A stretch of DNA of 64,000 nucleotides from Ixodes scapularis (Eukaryota > Arthropoda > Arachnida > Ixodida > Ixodidae). Below the pieces are notes generated by a model. The model saw nothing but the letters and a program-made list of their open reading frames with translations. It searched no databases and was not told the origin of the DNA. The stretch lies in NCBI RefSeq assembly GCF_016920785.2, contig NW_024609857.1, positions 12,047,618 through 12,111,617 of the forward strand, given 5' to 3'. Shown in pieces: positions 10,201 through 22,200 of this stretch (position 1 is its first letter; the number at the start of each line of letters is the position of its first letter). A program made the translations under genes and the position numbers.

Positions 10201-13200
10201 GTGCGCAAACTTCAGAATTTCATCGCCACCGCTGGCATCACATTCTCACGGAGTTTCAGCTTTCTGTGATGCATAGTCTATTTATGCGAGCCGAAAAACT
10301 GGGTTTTATTTTCTCGATCCAGCCTGGTACATCTGTTCAGCTATGCTATTGTCAGCTTCATTGTTTAGTTTTGTCTCGCTCTTTTGCTTCCTTTTCGCAA
10401 TGCCGAGAATTATTATTCTCCGCGTATATAGAAGAAATTTTGGTTGAAAGAACAGCCGTTGTGAAATGCTGCCAAAATTTGCAATGGTCACTGGCATTAA
10501 ATGTATGCTGTGCTCCATTTTGCGGTGCTCTTTTGGCGGTCCGAAGACTGCCCGCTCTTCGCTTTTTTTTACCTATTTTCACATACTTTCTTTGCTTCGT
10601 TTCCTTTTGTGCACCACGCTGAAGGCGTCATGCTGTTTGTGGGCACGTATCAAATAAATAAATAAATAAATAAGTGAGAAAATGCAGCGACTCCATGCAC
10701 CATCCTTCGCAGCGCTCCGTACCGACGGTTGGCACATCAAAATAAATTTGCCACGAGGTTTATATTTCTTGTCAATCCTTCAGTGACATATATGCTGGTT
10801 TATCAGTCCAGTTTTGTTACTCCGACCGTGCGCGCAACCTGCGCAAAGGTGCGACTTGTTCTGGTTTGTCCACAGATACACCACGACAGTATTAGCTAGC
10901 ACTGGAAGTAGCACTGTATTAGTGAGTCAGCCAGTGATGTGATTGCCAAGCTAAACTGTGCTCAAGTGCTTACCCTGCTATATCCTGCTACATTTTACCA
11001 AAAAGTGATAAATTTGTGCCAAAACTTAATTTCTCTTTTATAATACCGAAAATATAATAGCTCAGGTCTCGCTGCCTGGCTGGACCGTTACTATATGCTT
11101 GTGTGAGTTTTCAGAACTTTTGATTGTCGTCTCAAATAGCATACTATTCGATCGCATTCGGTATCACAACTGACAGTACTTGGAAGTTCCGCAACAATTC
11201 TCATGTTCATGGTCTGTTCCGGTGGGTTAGTTTGACTCGTTGAGTTCTCTTCTCACCGCACACTGGTGTACTGCAGAGAAGCGTCCACCACAAAGTAGGC
11301 ATAGCGATTTTGTGTGCCTTGCTTTGCTGCAGAGTACCCGCATGCTAGGGGAAAGCACTCCTCCAAAGTGCGACATGACACAATTTCTGAATTTCACGTC
11401 ACCTATGAACGAATTCAGTTTCTCTGCTAGATTTAGCGGGAAAATTGATGTCACGTGACCTGAATGCCATTTCGATTCCCTGCTAAATTTAGCGGGGAAT
11501 TGAATTGGCGTTGAGGTCACGTGACCTCAATTTTCCCGCTAAGTTTAGCGCGGTTACGCCGACGCCGCTCAGCCAGGAAATGGGCGCCTAAGAGCTGAGC
11601 TTTAAAATTAAAGTGTGTGGTCATGCTCCAGAAGTTCTTTTTGCTGCTCCAAAATGACTCTGACCAATTACATCACTGTACAGCACTGCATCAGTGCTGT
11701 TGTTTTGTTTTGCTTGTTTGTTTGGTGTTGTCCAGTGAAAAGGCAAATAGCCGGGAGAGGTGTGGGAATTCTTTATGAAGCAAGTCGCTATCAGTGCTGT
11801 TCTTAGTGCTGATTTAGCACTTCAATGTATATGTGACCCAGCCTTCCTAGGAAAGCACAATGTAAACAATACAATGGTGCATCCTATAGGCAGGAAAATT
11901 CACTCGTTTGTATGCTCCCAGGATCCAGCAAATCCAGCTGTTGGGGCGTGACCTGAACCCCAACGAGCATGACCGCCTCTGGAACCAGCTCGAATCAGAG
12001 ATCCACCTGCACCGGCACAAGGCGGTGATCCGCGCCTGCAGGGGCCGCCCGGGGACGGGGGCTGGCGGAGGGCCGCCCCCCCAACTGAGGCAGCAGCAGC
12101 AGCAGTCGCTGCGCAGGCACCAGTGCGTGGGGGACGTGCGCACGGTCTGCCTCTCCAAGGGCAAGGACGAAGGCCTCGGCATCTCTATCACGGTGCGTCA
12201 TAGTACCAAGAAGCTCTCCCCGTAAGGTTCTGGGGCAGTGGAAGCAGCTTAGTTTTGTCTAGTGATACCAAACTCCCAGGAAATTGTCCCTTTCCCCCAC
12301 CACCATGGCAGGGGCAGGGGTAATGCAGAATGTGATGCAGCATCAAGCTGTACTTGTTACATTAAAAAAAAAGTTCTGCGCATTTTTAAGCGCTGCTTAA
12401 AGTATAGTTATTACGAAACTTTGTTGTCGAAAAGAGAAACTACAGTATGCTTTTGGCCTTGGAAACTTGTATGTCTCGATAATATGAGGTGAAGCTAACC
12501 TAGGATGCACCTACGTATATCCTAATTCAATGCATGAAGGGGGAAATTGATAACGTTCCGCAAGGAGTTGGATATTTCTTTACTACGGTTCTTGAGGTGA
12601 ATACTAGTCTAGATGCGATTGCAGCGCCACCGCTTTTGACTTTGCGGCAACTTTGGCCCCGTAACTATGGGAGTGTGACATAACGAAACAGTGAAGGTGA
12701 AAAACTCCCGCCACGGTGCGTCTTCCTTGTGAACAACCCTATCCAAAAAGTGCACTAAGATATAAAAAAAAAAGAGTGTGCATGTTTGGCAGATACGCTA
12801 AAAGCCTAGAGGGTTTGCTCATTCAGTGCTTGCTAGGAGTGGAGCGCGTCGCTGGTGTCTGTGTTTGATCCCGTGACATGATCCCCGGGAGTAACTCGCA
12901 TCCGCTCGGCAAGACCCGCAGCTGCCGCTCACGTCCAATCGTCGAGGAGACGAGCGCTGCATCAGCGTTTGGCTGGCACTCGCGTTTTCTGGTTTCGTCT
13001 CGTCACTGCAGCAAGGACCGTCAACGGTCAGATGTCAGTCATGTAACACATTCTGTATTAAAACGTTGGGTAGGACGTATATGTCACAAAATACATGTCA
13101 CATGAATGCTAGCTGTGAAAGTGGAGATACTTGCAGTTTCGATGGAAGTTCTCTCACTTGTTCAAAAGGCTACCTTTCATCTTTATTACCAATTCCCAGC

Positions 13201-16200
13201 TATGACTTTGACGTAAAATGCTGTTAAACCATGCAAGTACCCAGTTTTGCATTGCAGGGTGCAAAGGACTTCCTGGAATTAGGACTCACCAGGGGCCAAT
13301 TGTAATTTTTTCATTTGAATGAAAATGCAGACACTGTTTTTCTAAAAGGAACTCACACTTGAAAATTGATAAATTGACCGAGGAAGGCCAGACAGTCACC
13401 TCTCTGGAAAATAAAGTTAGAAAAGGATTAGTTTCGCACATAATAGAGTCGCACCGTCGGAAGTTTGTCACGACGACACACTGGCATCGGAAAACCTCAG
13501 CTGGGTTTAAGAAGGACTGAACCTTTGATTGATGCCAATTCTTCTGCAGGGTGGACTGGAGCATGGTGTCCCAATCGTCATCTCGGAGGTGCTGCAAGAC
13601 ATGCCAGCCTGGAGGAGTGGAAAACTCTTTGTTGGCGACGCCATCTTGTCTGCCAATGGTGTTGATCTCAGGGAAGCCAAGCACAACGATGCGGTCAAGG
13701 TTCTTTCCAGCCTGGTGAGGAACGAAACTTGTCTGGAAGCGACACATTGTAGCTGGGCGGTGGCATTTAAATTCAGCCAGTGGGGTGCATACATATTTTT
13801 TCTTTTTATATGTTATGCCTAGGGTGTGTACTTTCCGGTGTTTATTTGTGAGAAAAATCGGCGGATGTTTTTCGGTGTTTATTTATTCCCAAAGCACCGA
13901 TGTATTTCGGTGGAACGTCTCGCGACTAGGCTAAAATCGGTGATTATCGGTGGAAAAAAATGCGATGGATCACAGACAGAGAGTTCCAATTTTATTCACA
14001 TATTTCATACACTTCTTCTCTGGGAAGAATTTATTTTCACACTTGGTTATTATAGTAGATGCAAGCATACTTCGAGAGGCTTGCATCCGTCATGGCAGCA
14101 CGTTCCTTGCGGTTCAGAACCCGCAATTATGAAAACGCACGCTCCTGTACGACACGGACGTTGGCAGTGTCTTCCAGGAACCACGGCAGCCTCTGAATAC
14201 ATGGCTTGCACCGACATCACTTGACCAGACACAATGGGGAAAGCGCACGTGAGAGCCTACCCTTTACTGCGTTAACTTTTCCACAAAAGGGGGCCATGGT
14301 AGACACAATAGGGGAAAGGCATGTGAGAGCTTAGCTTCCAATGCGTTCACTAGACGCTTTTGACCGCCAGAAAGGAGGGCAGACTGACGCCACGTGCAAG
14401 GCATGTATAAACACTGGAAGAATGCAGGATCCACGAGATAACACGTTTGACGAACCTCTACGAGGAAAGGGTTTTGCTAGGTCGGAAACATGCAACAGCC
14501 GGTGTTTTTCGGTTTTAACCAGGGTGAAAATATCCAAACACCGTTTTTTTTTCGGTTTTAACCGATTTTATATTTTTGTCACCGACGGATGTTTATCGGT
14601 GTTTTTCGGTTAAAACCGTAAAATACACACCCTAGTTATGCCGTGTACTTTACAGAAAACATTGTTTTTTTATTTGAAAGTTCAAACATGTTTAGTTTTT
14701 AAAGAAATAAAATCCTAAAGGAGCGGATAAGAACGGTGGGGTTTCGGCGATTGTCGTCGATGACATGTTTGATTTGCGCTCAATCAAAAACTGTTAGCAA
14801 CAGACTGGCCATATTTTTTTAGGGTAATAAATTTGTAATCTGGTCAAACAAGCTTTTAAATAATGCTTACCTGTAGACTAGAATTTCGTAAGAAGTCCCA
14901 AACACGCCTCTGTGGACAAGCTTGCCCAAAACTTCTGATGGTTTTCCGAGTAGAATTTGTGGAGTATCAGATTCAGAATGGTGCTATGTAGTATGGATGT
15001 CACTGCCTTTCAAACTATAATAAATTATCGAAGATACATTTTCAAATTTGTAGAAGTTCAGCATGCTTAAAAAAAAGGCCATTTTAATTATTTTTTTCTC
15101 ACCTCACATTTTTTTAATGTCATTCTTTTAGCCAACACATTAAGTAATATTTGTTTAGTATAGGAGGGCCAAGGTTCTAATTACGCTATACAACGTCAAC
15201 TGCAACTGCCGGCGGCGGGTTTTCGACACTTGTCGTCTGTGCCAAGTTTTATTAAGTGTCAAGCCACTATTAGAGGTATATGGCCCATAATTAAAAGGGA
15301 GGTTCAAAGTTTCTGAAACAGATAGAAGCTAGATTTGAAAGTTTGAAACTTGTTGCGCCCCTGAACGAACAAGATTTGGAAGTTTGAAGTTTAACGAATT
15401 TCCGAGCGTTATAGACTTGAAAGCTCAAAGGAATTTGTTGAACCCTCTTGTTTGATCTTTAACCCTTTAATGCCTGAATTATCAAGGGCGCCCCAGAAAA
15501 AATTCTTAGGAAACATTTTGGCTTCGTTTAGTCCGTGTAATCGAATTCAATACATGTTTCGCGCAGAAAAACACTCTTGGGCGAAATTTTTGGTATGTCG
15601 CGAATTCGCGACAATGGGCACTTAAGCCGGAAATATTATATGCGGTAGTCGCAAGTAAAAAGTTTATTTCTTGAGTAATTTCGAGTGCCAGAAAACTCCT
15701 CAAAAGCATAGGAAAATGTTCGGTTTTCAAGAGACACTGCAACACTTCTCTTACAGCGTCCTAAGGTTGGTGAAAATCAAGAAAGCAGTTGACATTCTTG
15801 TTTTGACAAAGGTGCACTTGGCATTTCGTGCACATGACAACTGTCTGGCCTTTGCATCCAGGTCGCTTGCACCTCTGGCGCACGCTGTCTACAGCTGGCC
15901 AGTGGGCTGTGTTGTCCGTGCGGATGCTCGCTACTGGCACGGGCTTCATCGGGCCTCTCTTCTTCTTCGTCTCCAGCTGAGTTTCCAGTGATGTTGACGG
16001 CCGTCCTCTTCGCTTTGGGGTGGTGTCCTTGCCCTGCTTCAGCAGACGTGTGGCAATATAAAACTTGAACTTCAGGAGGTCGAGTTGCCGTCGGGCTGGA
16101 ATGGCTAGTGAGTCGCAGTCGCGCCTGTAAAGCAGCCACGACACGACAATCACCATGTCGATGAAATGAAAAAAAATCTTGAGGTAAAATTTCTTGGACC

Positions 16201-19200
16201 TGATGTGTATTCTGTAGAAGGCAATCAGGGCATCATTTTGGTCCACACCACCCATGTGCTTGTTATATGTACGCACCGAGCTTGGGCAGCGACTTGTACA
16301 ATCCGTTTTTGCATGCGTTCCCACCTGTCAACAGATGCCACTGGCTGAACGCCTGCAAAGGTGCTTGCTGTTGTCACGGCGCGGTTGTCATACCACCTGA
16401 CAATTATGATTTTTTGGCCATCAATGACCGTCTCAAATTCTTCGAAGGTGCCTCGGCCTTTCTTTTTGAGATCCGCATCGCTTGGCAAAGGACAGCCTTG
16501 AAGACGGTTTGCACGCGCAGTTCCAAGGCAGTGAACATCCTTCTTGGCCAGGGCAGTGAAAAGGTTGAGATGTGAACCAGTTGTCACAATATAGATGATG
16601 ATTCAGGCCAGGCTGAATCAACTTGCACAGCTTGAGAACCACGTTACCAGACGCACCCAAGTCTGGTTCGCCAGGAACAGCGTCGATCTTCCCAGTGTAA
16701 ATGTCAAAGGAGTGTACGATTCCTTGCGAATCGCAGAGCAGAAATATCTTATAACCCCATTTGTGTGGTTTGCTGGGAATATATTGTTTGGGGCTTGAGC
16801 GGCCCTTAAACGGCACCATTTGATCGTCCACGCACAGAGCTTGGTTTTTTGGAATAGCTTCAAACTTCGGGAGGAGAGAATCAAGGAGTGGCCGAACCTT
16901 GAAGAGACGATCCTTTCGCAGGTCATTGGGTGAGGGCATCTCATCGTTGTTGTTGAAATGTAAATTTGATTTAATCGCTTCCCAGCGGTCACGGGACATT
17001 GTGTCAGTAATGGTAGGTATTCTGCTCTCAGCAGCCCAGTACAGGCGGGTTCGTGGGAGGCTACAGAAGGACATGAATGTGACTGTGCCCAGGAACTGCT
17101 CCAGCTCTGCACGAGTCAAACCCAGTGGTTTGTTAGGATTTTTCTGGATGGCAAAGAGGTTACTCTGCTCCACGATGTATTCGAAAAGCGCATCATCAAA
17201 GAACTCCTTGAAATATTCTATCGGGGTTCGAACGCTCTCACTTTGAGGCAAAGAACCATTCCACGATGGAATCTGGTGCTCTTCTTGACAATTGGTTTTT
17301 GCCCACTTAACAGATTGTTTGTTAGTTGTGATGCGCGCAGCCCGCGCAGTCACTGTGCCACACTCGTCATCTTCGTCGCTACTAGATTCTGACGCCATTA
17401 GGGAAACACCTTGCGTGGGTGGGTTGTAGTCTGGATAGTCTTCATCACTGTCACTAAGACAACTGTCGTCACTTTTATCCTCAGGTGGAAGGCGCGTCCG
17501 AAGCGTTTTCTGTCCATAGAAGGCGCCAGGATTCATTATCTGCCATCAATCAAGAAGAGAATTCGTCAAATGAATAATCACCGCTTATTGTATCATGACA
17601 CTATCACTGGATCAAATGCCGAATGTCGCGAATTCGCGACAGACCATGTAATTGGCCATCATAGAAAAAGAAACACGTGTCGTGAACTCACAATATGCTG
17701 TGGGTAATCTCTAGGATGTAAGCGAAGAAAAGCAATTTGTTTTAGACCTGAACTCACCTTTGTTTTCCAGAAAAGATCGAAGAAATAAGGTCCGTAGCAC
17801 GTGTTCTGCTTCTTTGGTAAAGCGGCGGACGAATCTGGTTATAACTTTATACCACTGCCGCTAGATGGCGCTACGCGTCCGTGGCGAAAAACTGGGTTTG
17901 TGGCGAATACGCGACAACCGGCATTTGGGCGTGCCAACACTTCGCTGCGGCACTGGGAGCGTTCTGCCGGTATGTGTCGAATTAGCGACAACCGGCAGTA
18001 AAGGGTTAAAGCCAAAGTTCAAATAAAGTGTTTGCTTTTTTTTTTTTTTTTTTTTGTCTTTTTTTGTCTTTTTTAATTGTGGATGAATGGTGGCTGTGCT
18101 CCTTTTGGTATGCATCACGAGAGTCTAGTTTTTTTCTTGGGATTCCAGGAAGGAGACATCACGCTGGAAGTGTTCTATGTCTCCCCCGAGGACGACAGTG
18201 ATGAGGAGGCACAGGACAACAACCAGTCTCTGAGGTGAGTACCTCTCGAGAAGCCCGTGCGATTTGCGCGACTCTACCGGTGGCCAGGAGAAAGAGCGGC
18301 CTTTGGAACTCGAATGTTGCCACGACTCAAAAGGGTTCAGTTGAAGGTCGCTTCTACGGTACTTCTTTCAGACGAGGTCTCTTTGTTTTGAATGGGATGG
18401 CTCGCAGATTAGCAGTGCACTGAAAACCATTTTTAACCGAAACAGGCGAGTTCACCTCCAAGGGAAGCTGAAGAAGTTCCTAAAAGTAATGAGCTGGGCA
18501 TGAACTCTTGTAACCCCCTGAATTCGAGCATGATGACTAACTATTTGCCCCCAAAATATTACCGAGCGAAATACGACAGCCTCACGCCACTGGCCGTAGT
18601 GTCAGAAAGTGACTTCTGACTGCCCAGCAAATGGCCACTTCACGCTCAGGCAGCAGTGCTTGCAGGCGTGGGACACCATACTCCGCTTCATTTCGCGGTG
18701 AACTGCAGGGGACGCTATGCACCATCGAAGCCAGCCCAGTGCGGCTTGACTGTCACACGACCCTTGGGTGTGACGCTCCCACACGAGGGTCATGACACGT
18801 TCGCAGCACTGAATCGGCTGGGATGGCTTCTGCTATGGTCCCTCGTAAGGTGAAGCAGACTATAGTCGAACCCGGATATATTGAATTCAAAGGGGATCGT
18901 AAAATAGTTTGATATGTCGATAATTCAATGTACAAAGTTACGTTAGTTATGATAACTTAAAGACCTACGTGCTATCTCGGTTTTCTGCAGAGAAGATAAT
19001 CCTCTTTGCGCTCCCTTCTCCTGAACTGCAAGGGGAGCCAAGTTGGGGCAAGGTAAAAAGTGGAGAGGATATGGGAAAGGAGGAGGCAGGCAAAAGTGGA
19101 AAGCGCCAAGTGTTGAAATCTTGCGCATCTCTGCCAATACTGAAGGTTGTGACAGACGGGGGTTTACCAAATGGAGCATCCAAGAAGTGCTAGATACAGT

Positions 19201-22200
19201 AGAACCTTGTTAACGCGTTTAACTGCGGGCACCTCCGTTTGCGCATGCACCTCGTTGCATCTACATGCGCGCATGGTTGCGACTCGACAGCGTGGGTAAC
19301 GTCACATGAAAGTAATGAAAAAATGAAAGAGAGAGCGGAAAGACTGGGATGTGTTAAGAAAACCTTTCTTTTTCCATTCAAAAAAGGACAACAGAAGAAA
19401 ACTGGGGTGAAATCAAGCAGCAAAAGAATGAAACTGAATAACGAAAAGAAAAACGTCCACACACAGCGTGCTGCGATTGTCAGCGGTAGTTGCTGCATTG
19501 TCGAAAGGCATGTTGAAGAAGATTTGCCTTCAGCCATTGTGCTGTACAATGTTTGCAATGGGTTCTATGCTTTCAGTAGAATTAATGTAGGAGATGTGTG
19601 CTTTGGTGGAACGATTGTGCAAAACGTTGCATGTGTTGGAGAAGGACACAAAGACGTCCTTTTTTTTGCTGAAACATTTTTTTAGAATGGTTGTGACCGT
19701 GCCTGCGGTGGAAGAAGCAAAAATATGTGTGCAAGCTGTTCGTTAGGGGCGTGGAGAATACACGAGAATGGAACCTGGGCGGCGGCAGTGGGGAAACAAG
19801 GTAGCGAAGCGCGACCACCTGGTATTTTACAATGGTGGCTGCAAGAGAGAAAGGGAGGGAGGAAGGAAGGAGGGAAAGACGAAGGAGGAGGAGGAGGAGG
19901 AGGAGGAGGAGGAGGAGGAGGAGGAGGAGGAGGAGGAGGAGGAGGAAAAGGAGGAGGAGCAGAAGAGGAGGAAGAAGTCATCATCATCATCATCAACGAT
20001 GCAAGAACAGCGGTGGCCTACAGGGGGGAAGGTACAGGGGGGAAGGGAGGGTGGAGTGAGGAGAGCCTTGCCATGTGTGAGGAATGACAAAGAGAGGGAG
20101 AGCAGTGCCTCCGCTGTAGAGTGGGGTTTGGCGTTCGTATTTGAGTATTTTTTGCCGGGAAGGGACACTAACAGCTGCTGCTGTAAAATGGCGAAAGGAA
20201 AGGGTAAACAAAGATAGACAAGGCGTTCAAAGCGCGATTGTGCAACCGTTGTCGACACACTTGACTAGCCAATTTTTTTTGGGGGGGGGGGGAAGGGGTG
20301 TTTAGGAGTTGAGGAGGTGTGTCGTTTTTCTCTTCCGCGGCTTTGCATCTTTTTCTGCCCGTGGCCAGAGTTGTTTATCCCTCAGCACATGCAAACTGCA
20401 CGGCGACAGCAGTGTTCGGGGAAAGCCTCCCTACCAGGGGCTCGGTTCTATGTATCGAATGTCCCAGTTGGCGATTAAGACATATACCTATACTTTTACG
20501 TGAGATTTTCGAGAGAATGTTTTGACTGTTTGAAATGGACAATGTATTGAGGCACCTGGGTTTGATATAATTGGGCTCAACTGTATAGACCTGATGTCGT
20601 GCGTGAAAATGTGACATTCCTGTAGAAGTGAAGAGAGCAGCACCCGAATAACTTTGATCGGCACTCGGGGTGCTCGAGCGTCTCGAACCGATTGAGGTAA
20701 AGGAGAGCTAAGTTTCGAAATGCACCTGTGTCGCAGGTACCGCTTCTTCTATCCCGAGGACACGAGTGAGAACAGCACGGCTGCCAGTGACGAGGAAAAT
20801 GGCTTCGCCAACCGGTCCCTTTCGCGATTTGCCACATCGCCGCATGCCACCCCCAGCCACGAAGCCACTCCAGCGTCAGCCGCCGCCGAGCCGGCCGTTG
20901 CCAAGCCGACAACTGACGCGAGGTCCGGTCCTAAACCACCGGCTCAAAATCAGCCGCCTGCAGAGGTCAACAAAGGTGGCATTAACGAGAACAAGTGAGT
21001 GCTTGCTCGTTTTTACTCACTCGAGACGTTTTGGGATGGGGGCGGGTAAGCAGAAGTCTGCGGGCCCGCAGTTGGTAGAGGGATGGACGCAAAAAATATT
21101 TTTTTACCTTGTTTGGCGGTGAATAGTGTGGAGTTGCAAACGCACCTGTTTGCTTGCTCGTTAGCTCATGAGGCTGGCTCACTGTTGATTGGCAAGACTG
21201 CAAAATTACGACGCTGCAAAAGTTTAGCTGCCGAGGTATGTTGCCTATTTGTAAATCTGTCTGTAGAAATACCAAAGTTATCCAAGCCGATAGTGAAAGG
21301 AAATGTGCCTGCGACAAAAGGAGGTTCTGCCTTGGGCACAGTAAAACAGACAAGCATACCTCACAGTTAAGTTTGTGTGGTCAAGGAAGACCTACAAGTT
21401 TTCACACATTTTGCCAATATTAATTTTCTTATAAAGATTTCATTAGCAAATAAAAAAAATTATATTATCTGTCAGTTGATTTTTAAGGGTTCTTAATGCT
21501 TCCTTCAGGTAAGTTTGCTCTGTCGCTGTCAGTTGGGCGCTGATCTATTGGCTCTGTTTCCGGCACCATCCAGTTGTTACTCTTTCTTTGTTTCTCATAT
21601 TTAGACAACCGGGGTGGTAGGCACAACATTTAGGGTAGGCCTTCATTTTGCGGGACTCAGCTATGCAATTTTAGTCTTTATGCTAAAAAAAAAATTTATG
21701 ATGGAGCTGTTTGTTTTGTCAACAGGTATTGGTGCACAGAAAATGTAACCACAGTGAAGGTGGCCAATAAGTTGATAACATCAACCTACCATAGAAATCT
21801 GAAGCTATTTTTCTCTATAGTTATTGAATGACCAGTGTTAGCGGAGAAATGTATTTAATATTTTTAACAAGATTTTAACAGACTTCGGAGGACAGCACAC
21901 AAAAAGATGAACACAGATGCGCTGTATTTACCTTATTTACAGCATGTAAACTAACACTTTTAAGGCACTTTAGACGGCTTGCAAAAAATGTTTCTCTACT
22001 TATAATGCTGCAATTTACTACAGAGGTGCAAGCAGGTAGTAGATGTTTACAGTGAAAAAATCAAGGAATGAACTTGCCTTGTTCAGAAGAAAAATCATGA
22101 GCGATTCCACTCTTTGAAGGTAGATGACCAGCGAAGCTGTTTAGCACACGACACAGACCTGCCCCGATGAGCCGGAGGGAACTAGACACGGGCGATGGGA

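Noticed and set aside
19239..19685. 148-codon + strand frame inside the possible pogo-like element
   Set aside because: It does not show the CENP-B or DDE motifs expected of a Tigger transposase.
19768..20217. Long open frames rich in Glu, Gly, Arg or Ser on both strands
   Set aside because: They are translations of the (GGA)n and (TCA)n microsatellites.
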